DNA of 64,000 nucleotides from Shewanella holmiensis (GCF_025370255.1 NZ_JAMTCD010000002.1:62001-126000); one strand, 5' to 3'; counted from the stretch's first letter, positions 30,265-40,158 are shown. The notes: generated by a model from the sequence alone, not told the origin. Translations and numbers: made by a program.

Positions 30265-32556
30265 TTAAAACTGACGGCGTAAAATTTTAGTCGCTTCAAC
30301 TAGGTTTTTCAGTGCGGGTTCGACTTCATCCCAGGTGCGTGTTTTTAATCCACAATCCGGATTCACCCACAGCTGTTTTACCGGAATTTTATCAGCGGCT
30401 TTACTCATTAACGTAACCATCTCTTCAACCGACGGGATATTAGGTGAATGAATATCATATACCCCTGGGCCAATATCATTTGGATACGCGAAGCTTTCAA
30501 ATGCGTTTAATAACACCATATGCGAACGTGATGTTTCTATGGTTATCACATCAGCATCCATCGCCGCAATCGCTTCAATCGTGTCGTTAAACTCGCTGTA
30601 ACACATATGGGTATGAATTTGTGTTTGGTCTTCAACTCCTGCGGCTGACAGTCTAAATGCATCCACCGCCCAATTTAAATATGTCTGCCACTCAGTTTGC
30701 TTGATGGGTAAACCCTCTCTAAACGCCGGCTCATCAATTTGAATAATACCGATACCAGCTTGCTCTAAATCGACAACTTCATCTCGAATCGCCAACGCGA
30801 TTTGATTCGCAATAGTTTCACGACTGATATCTTCACGGGCAAACGACCAATGTAAGATAGTCACAGGCCCCGTTAACATTCCCTTCACTGGCTTTTCAGT
30901 CAAACTTTGAGCATAGGTAGCCCACTCAACTGTCATGGCTTTTGGACGGCTTACATCACCGTAAATTAATGGTGGTTTAACACAGCGTGATCCGTAACTC
31001 TGTACCCAACCGAATTGGGTAAAACCAACGCCATTGAGATATTCGGCAAAATACTCCACCATGTCATTACGTTCAGCTTCACCATGCACTAACACATCAA
31101 TGCCTAACTTTAATTGACGCTCAATGGTGTCTTTAGTCACCAACTGTAGCTGGCTTTGATATTTTTGGTCGCTCACCTCGCCCTTACGCCAACGGCTTCG
31201 TAGTCCTCGTATCGCTGGGGTTTGTGGGAAAGAACCTATGGTAGTCGTGGGTAGTAATGGTAATTTTAGTTTTTGATGTTGGGCAAATATCCTGTTTGAA
31301 AACTCACTATCACGCTCAAAATCACTCGCTTTTAGTTTTGCAACACGGTCAATGACTTGCAAATCGGCATTAGCGGCCTTAGCTTTGCGGCGAGATTGGC
31401 AGCGCGCAATAATCAACTGTTTAGCCTGTTGATCAGCATTGCTTAATAAAACCTGTAAATCGTTTAACTCAAAAAGCTTTTGTTTAGCAAAAGCCAATTG
31501 CCCCTGTAATTCTGGAATTAATTGCTGCTCACTATCTAAATCAACCGGAGAATGCAGTAATGAACAGGACGGCGCTATCCATAATCTATCCCCTAAATCG
31601 GTTGCCACTGATTGTATTTGTTCGGCAATCAAATCGACATCTGCTGCCCACACATTACGACCATTAATCACCCCTATCGACAACACTTGCTCCGCTGATA
31701 ATGTGGTAGTAAATAACGCCAGTTGGTTTTTATCACTGATTAAATCCAAGTGAAGCCCTTCAACCGGTAAAGCGCTGACTAAGGTGTGATGATGGGCAAT
31801 AGAACCATAATAGCTGGCTAATAATAGGCTTACTGATTGCGGTTTATGCTGTGCCAAAACCTGATAACTATGACGTATCGCCTCTTGCCAATCAGCCGAT
31901 AAATCAGCGGCTAGAATAGGCTCGTCTAACTGTACCCAACTGACACCTTGCTCAGCAAAACGGGTTAAAATTTGTTGATAGGCTTCGAGTAATTGCGGCA
32001 ATAAACTTAACTTATCAAACTCACCGATCGTTTTCGACAAATACAGATAAGTCACAGGCCCCAATAACACCGGCTTAGCTTGATAGCCAAATGATTGCGC
32101 CTGATCCACCTCATCAAAAACTTGCGTGTAGGCAATATTGAACTGCTGGTCTTGGCTCAGTTCAGGCACTTGGTAGTGATAATTGGTATTAAAAAACTTG
32201 GTCATTTCTGCCGCGCAAGCATGCTGACCGCTGGGTGCCCTACCACGTGCTACGCGAAATAATGTGTCTAAGTCGATTGGGGATTCATTACCTTGGCTAT
32301 CAACACCTCGGTGACGCTTAGGCACAGCATTCAATGTTGCACTAAGGGTAAGCACCTGATCGTAATAAGCAAAATCACCCACGGGCAATAATTCAACTCC
32401 AGCCTGTGATTGCCAATCCCAATGCAATTTTTTTAGCTCATCAGCCACTTGAACTAACTGACTTTGATCGATTTCACCACGCCAATACTTCTCTAAAGCA
32501 AATTTAAGTTCACGTTGACGACCAATACGAGGGAAACCGAGATTTGTAATTTTCAT
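30265..32556 (-). CDS. metE: Cobalamin-independent methionine synthase MetE
   Basis: Transfers methyl from 5-methyltetrahydropteroyl-triglutamate to homocysteine without B12. 763 residues (E. coli 753). The start at 32556 is preferred over one 24 bases upstream because AAGGA lies about 7 bases ahead and MKITNLGFPRIG is the family's N-terminus. Zinc ligands are His650 and Cys652 (HMCYSEF), an acidic residue near ETSRSH and a Cys in NPDCGLKTR. Both halves of the duplicated barrel are present. Divergent from metR, with a MetJ operator between. Present alongside metH, so the cell can work with or without B12. Confidence 0.97.
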   Translation of the reverse strand: MKITNLGFPRIGRQRELKFALEKYWRGEIDQSQLVQVADELKKLHWDWQSQAGVELLPVGDFAYYDQVLTLSATLNAVPKRHRGVDSQGNESPIDLDTLFRVARGRAPSGQHACAAEMTKFFNTNYHYQVPELSQDQQFNIAYTQVFDEVDQAQSFGYQAKPVLLGPVTYLYLSKTIGEFDKLSLLPQLLEAYQQILTRFAEQGVSWVQLDEPILAADLSADWQEAIRHSYQVLAQHKPQSVSLLLASYYGSIAHHHTLVSALPVEGLHLDLISDKNQLALFTTTLSAEQVLSIGVINGRNVWAADVDLIAEQIQSVATDLGDRLWIAPSCSLLHSPVDLDSEQQLIPELQGQLAFAKQKLFELNDLQVLLSNADQQAKQLIIARCQSRRKAKAANADLQVIDRVAKLKASDFERDSEFSNRIFAQHQKLKLPLLPTTTIGSFPQTPAIRGLRSRWRKGEVSDQKYQSQLQLVTKDTIERQLKLGIDVLVHGEAERNDMVEYFAEYLNGVGFTQFGWVQSYGSRCVKPPLIYGDVSRPKAMTVEWATYAQSLTEKPVKGMLTGPVTILHWSFAREDISRETIANQIALAIRDEVVDLEQAGIGIIQIDEPAFREGLPIKQTEWQTYLNWAVDAFRLSAAGVEDQTQIHTHMCYSEFNDTIEAIAAMDADVITIETSRSHMVLLNAFESFAYPNDIGPGVYDIHSPNIPSVEEMVTLMSKAADKIPVKQLWVNPDCGLKTRTWDEVEPALKNLVEATKILRRQF

Positions 32557-32612
32557 ACTACTTTCCTTGTGGATGAGCAAATTGTTGTTACCTTAATGTA
32601 AAAAAACTACAC

Positions 32613-32636
32613 AGGCGTCTGGACGTCTAGAAGTTT
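32613..32636. promoter_or_regulatory. MetJ operator between metE and metR
   Basis: Tandem boxes AGGCGTCT, GGACGTCT and AGAAGTTT match the met-box AGACGTCT at 7, 7 and 5 of 8 positions. It lies 57 bases upstream of metE and 75 upstream of metR, where MetJ would repress both. Confidence 0.85.
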
Positions 32637-32662
32637 ATTGTGCTAACCTGCAGCCAGGCAAT

Positions 32663-32675
32663 CGAATTGATTTCA
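32663..32675. promoter_or_regulatory. Possible MetR binding site
   Basis: CGAA-TTGAT-TTCA resembles the MetR consensus TGAA-N5-TTCA at 7 of 8 arm positions. It sits in the metE-metR gap between the MetJ operator and the metR start. By-eye match only. Confidence 0.4.
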
Positions 32676-32710
32676 TCGGTAAGTTGAGTAAGTTTCATGT
32701 GGAGTGAGTA

Positions 32711-33616
32711 ATGATAGAACTTAGACACCTTCGCACCTTAATGGCGTTAAAGGAAAGTGGCAGCTTAGCGGGAGCGGCTAAGAAACGCTTTGTGACCCAA
32801 TCGGCACTTTCTCATCAGATTAAAGAATTAGAAACCCGAATTAACTCCGCTATTTTTGTGCGTAAAAGTAAACCGTTAGCCTTTACCCATGAAGGTGCCC
32901 GTTTACTGAATCTTGCTGAAGAAATTCTGCCGAAGGTAATTGCTACCGAATCAGACTTAAAGCGTGGCTTAGAAGGTGAAAACCAACAGCTGAAACTAGG
33001 CATTGAATGTCACAGTTGTTTTAGGTGGTTAATGCCAGTGATTGAGGCGTTTAAGCAGCAAGCGCCTGACGCGCAGATTGATATTTCAAGCCGTCATCTT
33101 TTTGATTCGTTAAATGCGCTTGAAACAGGCGGACTCGACATAGTGTTAACGTCAGATCCTGTACCTGGGCATACATTGGCCTATCAACATCTTTTTGATT
33201 TTGAAGTAAAACTTGTGGTTGCTAACGATAATGCATTGGCTGCGCAGGCATTTATTAGCCCGGCAAACCTTGCAAAACAGACGTTATTAACTTATCCAGT
33301 GCCACTGACTCGCTTAGATATTTACAAGCACTTTTTAGAACCAGCAGGCATTGAAATTGGTGAGCAAAAGCAATGTGATTTAACGTCAATGTTGCTTCAA
33401 CGTGTGGCGTGTAATGATGGAGTGGCCGCGTTACCGACATGGTCGATTAAAGAAAGCCAAGGCTTAAATCTCACCTCGGTAAAATTAGGCGCTGAAGGAT
33501 TAAAACGTCCGCTATTTGGAGCGTACAGACGTGATGCCACTAATGCTAACTTAATTCAAAAATGGTTAGAGTTAGTGGCTCAGGAAGGGTTGCAACTACA
33601 AAGGGTTAATCAGTAA
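32711..33616 (+). CDS. metR: LysR-family regulator MetR
   Basis: Homocysteine-responsive activator of metE and, in enterobacteria, metH. 301 residues. N-terminal winged helix (MIELRHLRTLMALKESGSLAGAAKKRFVTQSALSHQIKELE, residues 1-60) with the MetR-type LSHQIK recognition helix, then a LysR substrate domain (about 90-295). The FRWLMPV and HLFDSLNALETGGLDIVLTSDP segments agree with MetR. It is divergent from metE, the classic arrangement. Its last 21 bases overlap the convergent HDOD gene. Confidence 0.95.
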   Translation: MIELRHLRTLMALKESGSLAGAAKKRFVTQSALSHQIKELETRINSAIFVRKSKPLAFTHEGARLLNLAEEILPKVIATESDLKRGLEGENQQLKLGIECHSCFRWLMPVIEAFKQQAPDAQIDISSRHLFDSLNALETGGLDIVLTSDPVPGHTLAYQHLFDFEVKLVVANDNALAAQAFISPANLAKQTLLTYPVPLTRLDIYKHFLEPAGIEIGEQKQCDLTSMLLQRVACNDGVAALPTWSIKESQGLNLTSVKLGAEGLKRPLFGAYRRDATNANLIQKWLELVAQEGLQLQRVNQ

Positions 33617-34336
33617 ACCACGTTTTGACAACACACGACGTAACAGCAGCCCTGCTGAGTCAGGGTTGGTTGTTTGTTGCAGATTATGTGCAATCAAAAA
33701 TTCATTGCGTAAATCATCATCTAGCCCTAATGATTCAAATGCCTCAATAGACAATGTCTGTTGATGACTATCAATTAAACTTTTTATGACTTTCAGCGAG
33801 ATAGGTTTTTCTTGTTCGCTGTTTAAATAAGCAAATGCTGTTAAAGTGATGACCTGTCCAAACACACTAAATAGGGCTAAGGTTTGCATTTCATCAGCAT
33901 CAATTTTTAAAGCGTTACCTTTGTCTGTTTCTTCTCTTAACAATGAGACAGAATCAACCGCAATGACTTCATTGAGCTTCCAGTAGCCTTTTACCAATTT
34001 TTTATAAGGTTCCTCTAATTCATCTAAACGTTCTTTTAGATAAAAAGAAAACGCATAACGATAGATATTCACCTGACCTAAACGGATCAGCGCGTCTTTT
34101 ATACTGCGATTTTTTGTCGATACCAGACCCGCTGAAACTGCAGTATTACTGCGTAACAGCAAATGGGCTGCCAACGCGGGATCTTCTGACACAATATCAA
34201 TAATAATCTTAATATTAGCTTCATTGATTAGTGCTTTTTTTAACGGCACAAGAATGCCACGACGTCCGATCACCTGTTCTTCATTACTAATAATCGCACT
34301 GACTTGAGTTAATACTCTTTGCTCAAGGTTTGTCAT
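33596..34336 (-). CDS. HDOD domain protein
   Basis: 246 residues, an HDOD domain over about 20-210: IIIDIVSEDPALAAHLLLRSNTA followed by KDALIRLGQVNIYRYAFSFYL. HDOD domains are HD-like but lack catalytic metal ligands and are used in signalling, often beside GGDEF or chemotaxis proteins. This one is stand-alone. It overlaps the metR 3' end by 21 bases on the opposite strand and is followed upstream by the btuB-like gene 200 bases away. Confidence 0.82.
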   Translation of the reverse strand: MTNLEQRVLTQVSAIISNEEQVIGRRGILVPLKKALINEANIKIIIDIVSEDPALAAHLLLRSNTAVSAGLVSTKNRSIKDALIRLGQVNIYRYAFSFYLKERLDELEEPYKKLVKGYWKLNEVIAVDSVSLLREETDKGNALKIDADEMQTLALFSVFGQVITLTAFAYLNSEQEKPISLKVIKSLIDSHQQTLSIEAFESLGLDDDLRNEFLIAHNLQQTTNPDSAGLLLRRVLSKRGLLINPL

Positions 34337-34393
34337 AAGCCACTGTCACCTTAATTATTCATTCGTATTTTGGCTGTTCGGAAAACAATATCA

Positions 34394-34426
34394 TAAAAAA
34401 GCCAACAAAAAACTTGTTGGCTTAAT
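34394..34426 (-). terminator. Terminator after btuB-like gene
   Basis: AAGCCAACAA and TTGTTGGCTT arms with a 5-base loop; T-run on the minus strand. Confidence 0.8.
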
Positions 34427-34540
34427 AAAGTATAGTCGCTTTATAAATTAACCTAAATTTTGATTAATAAATCTATCTTAAGCGGCTATTTTCTACATTA
34501 ACTGGATTGAATTAACCATTTTAGTATTTAAAAACAGCGC

Positions 34541-36520
34541 TTAAAAACGATATCCAGCAGTTAAACGAATATTACGCCCATCACCTGGGTAATAACCACT
34601 GCCCCATGCCGAATAATAACCTGCACTAACATAGTCCTCATCCAGTAAGTTATCAACGCGTAAACTTGCTGACCACTGAGATTGTGTATAATTGAGGGCA
34701 ATATTGGTCAGCACATAGCTATCTAATTTAGCATCAACATTGGCATTATCGCCTTCCATAAAGCGCTCGCCGGTATAAATACCTTCAGCAAATACTTGCC
34801 AGTTTTCAGCAAAATCATAACTGATGTAACCTCTGCCGCTGTGTTTAGCGACCCATGACAGCGCTTTGCCATCATTCACGCCTTCGGTAAACTCTGCATC
34901 AATGTAATCATAGGACAAACCGAGTAACCAGTTTGGCGTGATCTGCACATCATAGCTTGGGCTAATACCATATCGACGTGAAGCGTCGGCGTTTACGTTA
35001 GCACCATTAAAGCTGCCGCCAATCGGTTTAGGCGCACTGGGGTCCCAAATAATTTCATCTTCTAAATCAAGTTGAAACACATTTAGCTTAAGGCTGTGAA
35101 TGTCATTGATATAATCCCATCCAGCCTCATACGAGCGACCCACTTGTGGTTTTAATCCCACTGTGCCTGGAGAGGTATAAGCTTGCTCGTCAACTTTAGC
35201 AAAACGGAAGTTATCATCGGCGCGAACATATAAGCGATGCGCGTTGTTTGGGCGATAATTTAACCCCAACTCGAATGCATTTTCATCTTGATCCAAATCG
35301 ATCCCATTTGGATACACATTGCCATCAACTAACTCATCTTCAGCTTTAGCATAACGACCACCAACGACATAAGACAATGAAGTCGTTAAAGGTACGCTGG
35401 CCTGAATATAAGCACTGCTTTGAGTTTGTTGATTACTTCTGCCCCAGCTGAAAATAGACTCACCAAGGTTATAATCGATACCTGTGATGATCTTTAACTC
35501 GCCATTTTTAACTTGATAGTTGGCTACCGCTTTTGGAGAAATCGACAATAGCGTTCGGTCATTACGGCCATAACTTCCCCATTGGAAATTGGTATTATTA
35601 CTGTCGCTATAACTCACATCAGCGCCTAGCGTCCAAGTATCAGAAATTTGATAATGATAGCCGCTGCGCAAAGCTGTGGTCATTTCATGGAGAGAATCCC
35701 CTTTATTCCAAGGATTCGATTGACGTGGATTCTGTTCCAGCTGCTCCTTTGATAATGATCCAGGTGTTTTGCGATTATTATCAAAATAGTTTGCTTCAAC
35801 ATAAAAATCTTCAACTTGAGTTTTATATTGTAAACGGCCTAAAATAGAGCTGGTTTTATTATCATTATCATCACGATAATTATCCGATTCGTTATAATTA
35901 CCCGCGAGGTAATATTGCCAAGTATCATTAATGGCTCCTGACACATCCCCTTTTGCTTCAAACGTATCAAAGCTACCACCTGACAATGCCAAACCACCAC
36001 CAGTGTTAGTCGGGCTTTTGGTAATAATGTTAATGACGCCGCCAACGGCTTGATCGCCGTATAACACCCCTGAGCTACCCGCTAAAATTTCCACACGTTC
36101 AATTTGGTTTAATGAAAGGGCACTGATGCTTGGCGCCGCTATATCAATGTTATTCAGTCTGCGTCCATCAACCAAAATAAGGGTGTTATTTGCAGCTTGT
36201 GAAGCGCTAAAACCTCGCATTGAAAATACTGGACCAGTATTGTTATTGGAAATTTGGATTCCGCTTTGTCCACGTAATAGATCACCTAAGTTTGTTGCAC
36301 CACTCATTTGAATGTCAGCAGCATCAATAACGTTTACATTGGCAGCAATGTTTAAGGGTGAATCAACACTACGGCCTATTACCACCATAGTCTCTTCAGA
36401 TTGACGCGAAGCATCATTTGCGTTTGATGGCGCATCGGCGGCAAACGTAGGCAAAGAAAGACTTGAAAGTCCGAGAATAGCGCTTAATGACAAGGCTAAT
36501 TTTGTTGGATTAATACCCAT
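34541..36520 (-). CDS. btuB: BtuB-like TonB-dependent cobalamin receptor
   Basis: Outer-membrane receptor that brings cobalamin or a precursor into the periplasm with TonB energy. 659 residues (E. coli BtuB 614). Signal peptide (1-27), TonB-box-like ETMVVIGR, plug with SMRGFSASQAANNTLILVDGRRLN and GSSGVLYGDQAVGGVINII, and a barrel ending NIRLTAGYRF. The B12 assignment comes mainly from the cobalamin riboswitch in its leader; the barrel itself does not identify the ligand. The start at 36520 has AAAGG close by. Ends in a terminator. No btuCDF genes follow. Confidence 0.88.
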   Translation of the reverse strand: MGINPTKLALSLSAILGLSSLSLPTFAADAPSNANDASRQSEETMVVIGRSVDSPLNIAANVNVIDAADIQMSGATNLGDLLRGQSGIQISNNNTGPVFSMRGFSASQAANNTLILVDGRRLNNIDIAAPSISALSLNQIERVEILAGSSGVLYGDQAVGGVINIITKSPTNTGGGLALSGGSFDTFEAKGDVSGAINDTWQYYLAGNYNESDNYRDDNDNKTSSILGRLQYKTQVEDFYVEANYFDNNRKTPGSLSKEQLEQNPRQSNPWNKGDSLHEMTTALRSGYHYQISDTWTLGADVSYSDSNNTNFQWGSYGRNDRTLLSISPKAVANYQVKNGELKIITGIDYNLGESIFSWGRSNQQTQSSAYIQASVPLTTSLSYVVGGRYAKAEDELVDGNVYPNGIDLDQDENAFELGLNYRPNNAHRLYVRADDNFRFAKVDEQAYTSPGTVGLKPQVGRSYEAGWDYINDIHSLKLNVFQLDLEDEIIWDPSAPKPIGGSFNGANVNADASRRYGISPSYDVQITPNWLLGLSYDYIDAEFTEGVNDGKALSWVAKHSGRGYISYDFAENWQVFAEGIYTGERFMEGDNANVDAKLDSYVLTNIALNYTQSQWSASLRVDNLLDEDYVSAGYYSAWGSGYYPGDGRNIRLTAGYRF

Positions 36521-36639
36521 TTACCTTTAACTCCTAAAAGGGAAAATGGGGCAGTTGCGTCGCAATAAAACGCTTTCAAATTAACACGCGCAATAGTATT
36601 TGAAAATAGCTTATTACATCTTAAGATCTGCCCACCGAA

Positions 36640-36818
36640 ATCTCAAAATCATCTTTAGGGCCGGTATCCGGACTGAGGTATTTTGTAAGCATAATGCTTT
36701 TTACAAACAAGCCATGTGATATTACACATCGCCCTAACCTTTCACCGTTGCGGGGGCAGTATCAGATTTACACTGATTTCCCGATTATCCACACGCCAGT
36801 TAAACGTATGGCACCACA
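36640..36818 (-). promoter_or_regulatory. Cobalamin riboswitch ahead of btuB
   Basis: On the minus strand the leader contains a GGTGCC start, GGGAA, the near-invariant core GCCCCCGCAACGGTG (36743-36757) and the B12-box-like CAGTCCGGATACCGGCC (36660-36676), in the order and spacing of the adenosylcobalamin riboswitch. When B12 is bound it should block btuB expression. A TATAAT-like hexamer lies upstream at 36857-36862. The end positions are approximate. The rest of the 441-base gap 36521-36961 has no other gene. Confidence 0.92.
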
Positions 36819-36961
36819 AAAGATTGACTAGTCATCATGACCATAAAATCGCGGCAATTATACGTTTTATACTAAGGATTAGATATATGCACTAGGAGGT
36901 TCAACAACAGATTGTCATTATAATTATTCAGCATAAGCTGAAAAATGAATCAAAATTAGGA

Positions 36962-37627
36962 TTAATTGTTTGCCATAAACTCACGATAATTATTGGCATT
37001 AATTGGAGGTTCATCTTCTCTAAACACGGATTGTCGAATCGACTTGTGCAATAAATACAAATCTTGCGAGCCACTGACTACCGTAAAAAATCCAATTTCG
37101 CCTTTAGGAATACTGGCAAAATCTTTTTCAACAAAAACCGAGGCGTGATGAATGTTTGGCATCACTGTACAACCTAAAATACCGTGTACCGCATCCAAAC
37201 CTTCAACCTTGGATGTGCCTAAAACGGTATAAACCACTTTACCCTCGCAGTTTTCGGCATAAGTGTCGGCCATCCCATCAAGAAACTTTTGCGGCTCAAT
37301 GTCGTTAGCCAACCCTTTAAAACCTTGCATACATACAAGGCCACTCCAATCATTTAATGATTCATTAGCTGGAATAAACTCAGCCATAAACATATCGCCC
37401 TGCATTTCATGAAATGCCAGCTTCCAATTAAGTGGGGGTAAAAAGCCAAATTTAGAGGCAAAGTCTGTTAATTGCTGTACATCTTTAGGCATTTCGACTT
37501 TGCCAATACTCTGGTTATCATCACCAAAAATCGTATTGATAGGAAAATATGGTTTTGCAAACAGCAAAGCACATGGCACCAGACACACTAGCCCCAACCA
37601 AAGCTTTTTTGCAGCAAACAATTTCAT
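36962..37627 (-). CDS. Uncharacterised exported or membrane-anchored protein
   Basis: 221 residues from the ATG at 37627, chosen because GGGA lies about 9 bases ahead and a signal or anchor helix (LWLGLVCLVPCALLFAKPYF) begins near the start. The body (about 35-221) shows no family motif that I recognise; it carries four Cys, two of which (GLVCMQGF and AENCEG) might pair outside the membrane. Alone on its strand. Function unknown. Confidence 0.7.
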   Translation of the reverse strand: MKLFAAKKLWLGLVCLVPCALLFAKPYFPINTIFGDDNQSIGKVEMPKDVQQLTDFASKFGFLPPLNWKLAFHEMQGDMFMAEFIPANESLNDWSGLVCMQGFKGLANDIEPQKFLDGMADTYAENCEGKVVYTVLGTSKVEGLDAVHGILGCTVMPNIHHASVFVEKDFASIPKGEIGFFTVVSGSQDLYLLHKSIRQSVFREDEPPINANNYREFMANN

Positions 37628-37784
37628 TTCACATTTCCCTTTAAAAAAAACATCAACACCCTTTGATGAGGCCATTTTGATATTGATACAAAACAGCCGA
37701 GATTATCGACCAACTATATATCACAACAGCCATTTCTTGAAACTTATCTTTAACAATTTACAGCATATTCAACAACAAGAACAA

Positions 37785-38093
37785 TTAACCAAGCTCTTCA
37801 TCGTCATCTTCTTGAATATCTTCATCAGACTCACCTGATTCAGCCGCGATTGCAGCAGCAATACTTTTTGCTTTTAAGTGCTTCTCTGTTTTACGTTTAT
37901 TGCGTTCAGCTTGTTTGCCTAAGAAGCCTTTTAATGCTTCCTCGCCCCATGCTGTTGCTTCTGCTTCTGTCGCAAAACCGTCATGACTTTTTGACACAAC
38001 CGTTTTAGTTGCTGTCATACGGCGAGTGATTTCTGTTTTCCAGCCGCTATCAGCTTGAAACACACGAGATGCATACTTTTTACTTTGACTCAT
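37785..38093 (-). CDS. DUF3622 family protein
   Basis: 102 residues. The first about 60 (SRVFQADSGWKTEITRRMTATKTVVSKS, then WGEEALKGFL) match a short domain I know as DUF3622, common in Shewanella and Vibrio. The C-terminus is basic and then strongly acidic (DEDIQEDDDEELG). No known role. It is transcribed the same way as rlhA, 76 bases after that gene. Confidence 0.75.
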   Translation of the reverse strand: MSQSKKYASRVFQADSGWKTEITRRMTATKTVVSKSHDGFATEAEATAWGEEALKGFLGKQAERNKRKTEKHLKAKSIAAAIAAESGESDEDIQEDDDEELG

Positions 38094-38169
38094 TTGTCTA
38101 TTTTTCCTAGTGAATTAACGCTTTAATAGGCATAGCCTAATTTTTCTTTACGGGCAGTTGATAAACAAC

Positions 38170-40083
38170 TTAACTTTTTACCATTTGATTTGAGCCAACA
38201 ATCATCATCTCGCATTTTTGGCAATCAAACACTAATTTCAATTTATCTTTACCCACATCTAAAAACATGGGATCCGCTTTTATGCCTTCAACTTCTTTAG
38301 GGCATAAATTGAAGCTGTAACGCAAACAATGCTTAGTCACCATTAATGGCGCATCATGCAGTACTTTATTTTTTTCGTAGGTGTCTTCCATTTGAATAAC
38401 ACCGTGTTGCTCATAAAAGCTACGCGCTTGCTCATTCGCCACATTGGATAAAAAGCTAAGCGATTTTTGTGGGAAGCGCGCATTTTTATCGTGTAACCAA
38501 CGCGCTGGACGCTGATAAGCATTGGCCCTTGCCAACATTAAGGCATCAACCGCATCACGTCTTAATTCGTTAACCACTGACGATGGTAAAAACCATACTT
38601 GCTCAGCGAGTAAATTAATTTTATTGGCAACAAAATCTGTACTGCCTAATTTACCTAACTGCTTTTTAAGGTTTGCAGCCGATTTAGCCTGATCGTTTGC
38701 AGCTTGCTTTTCACACTGCAAACTTACACTCGCGCTAATACCATGCGCATCGGTTAGCGATATAGCCACTCCGTCATCTGTATCAAAAAACTGCATATCA
38801 ACACTGATTTTACGGCTAGCAGAATCTTTGTTTAACGTTGACTCAAATTTATGGTCAAAGTTTCTGAACATCATCACGCCAACTTTTAAATCTTTTGGTA
38901 CTTCAGTGAGGTATAAAGTATTGCCGTCAGCTCGGTTAACTCGTGTGCCAGCAAGTTTATCATCAGATAAACGTTGGGTTTCATAATGTTCAACAAAAAA
39001 GCACAAACCGTCACCATTGTTAAAGACAATATCCTTACCGCTCTCTGTGGTATCGATTTTGATAAAATCTTTACCCACCTGAGTAATACGTCCTACTTTT
39101 TCACCAATAAACTTTGGTGAACTGAAGTGCTCAATCGCTTCGGTACGTTGATTAACAAAGTAATCCGTTTTACCTCGGTTAAAGCTTTTATCTGGGTCAG
39201 GGGTAAAGTTAAACTCACAACGCCCATGGGAAATTGACCCTAAATCACTGCGCTTATCAATAATCGCATCAAGCTGCTTACGATAATGGGCGGTGACGTT
39301 TTTCAAATAAGTAATATCTTTTAACCGCCCTTCTATTTTAAACGAGGTGACCCCCGCATCAATTAAGGCTTCTAGGTTATCGGTTTGGTTATTATCTTTT
39401 AGTGATAATAAGTGCTGATTCTCGGCTAATACATCACCATCACGCGTGGTTAAATTGCACGGCAAACGACACATTTGCGAACATTCACCTCGATTGGCAC
39501 TGCGATTTGAGTAAGCATGGCTTAAATTACATAAGCCGCTGTAACTCACGCACAAGGCGCCATGAATGAAAAACTCTAGTTTCATTTTGGTGCTAGCGGC
39601 AATGTCTCGAATTTGAGGAATATTCAACTCACGGGCCAACACCACCTGCGAGAAACCAACTTGCTCTAAAAAGACTGCTTTTTCAGGGGTACGGTTATCC
39701 ATCTGCGTACTGGCATGCAAGGCGATTGGCGGCAAATCTAATTGCAATACGCCCATATCTTGAATAATCAGCGCATCTACACCAGCATGGTATAAGTCCC
39801 AAATCAATTGCTGTGCTTTAGGCAGTTCGTCATCCATCAAAATAGTATTCAACGCCACAAACACCTGGGCATGATAACGATGGGCAAACTCAGCAAGACG
39901 GGCAATATCTTCAACACTATTTCCTGCATTATGACGCGCGCCAAAAGCAGGCCCACCAATGTATACAGCATCTGCGCCATGACGAATGGCTTCGATACCA
40001 TAGTCGGCATTTTTGGCCGGAGCTAACAACTCAAGCTGACGCTTTTTGACAGGGGCTGGGGTAAATAATTCAACAGAAGCCAT
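38170..40083 (-). CDS. rlhA: 23S rRNA 5-hydroxycytidine C2501 synthase RlhA (U32 family)
   Basis: Hydroxylates C2501 of 23S rRNA. Peptidase-U32 family, about 637 residues (E. coli RlhA 653). The sequence follows RlhA along its length: LELLAPAKNADYGIEAIRHGADAVYIGGPAFGARHNA, ALNTILMDDEL, HASTQMD, FFIHGALCVSYSG, the U32 signature around ANRGECSQMCRLP with Cys ligands, and SFKIEGRLKD. The late cysteine cluster (TKHCLRYSFNLCPKE, FDCQKCEM) is also present. The start is uncertain: the ATG at 40083 is given, while a TTG at 40095 is in frame; neither has a strong ribosome site. Confidence 0.92.
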   Translation of the reverse strand: MASVELFTPAPVKKRQLELLAPAKNADYGIEAIRHGADAVYIGGPAFGARHNAGNSVEDIARLAEFAHRYHAQVFVALNTILMDDELPKAQQLIWDLYHAGVDALIIQDMGVLQLDLPPIALHASTQMDNRTPEKAVFLEQVGFSQVVLARELNIPQIRDIAASTKMKLEFFIHGALCVSYSGLCNLSHAYSNRSANRGECSQMCRLPCNLTTRDGDVLAENQHLLSLKDNNQTDNLEALIDAGVTSFKIEGRLKDITYLKNVTAHYRKQLDAIIDKRSDLGSISHGRCEFNFTPDPDKSFNRGKTDYFVNQRTEAIEHFSSPKFIGEKVGRITQVGKDFIKIDTTESGKDIVFNNGDGLCFFVEHYETQRLSDDKLAGTRVNRADGNTLYLTEVPKDLKVGVMMFRNFDHKFESTLNKDSASRKISVDMQFFDTDDGVAISLTDAHGISASVSLQCEKQAANDQAKSAANLKKQLGKLGSTDFVANKINLLAEQVWFLPSSVVNELRRDAVDALMLARANAYQRPARWLHDKNARFPQKSLSFLSNVANEQARSFYEQHGVIQMEDTYEKNKVLHDAPLMVTKHCLRYSFNLCPKEVEGIKADPMFLDVGKDKLKLVFDCQKCEMMIVGSNQMVKS

Positions 40084-40123
40084 AAGGGTAATCAATTCTT
40101 CTTGTTTAGCAAAAGTCGGTGGA

Positions 40124-40158
40124 TAAAAAAGTGCGCCAACAAAGTTTGTTGGCGCACT
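40124..40158 (-). terminator. Terminator after hpt-like gene
   Basis: GTGCGCCAACAAA and TTTGTTGGCGCAC pair around a minimal loop, with a T run on the minus strand. Confidence 0.85.
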
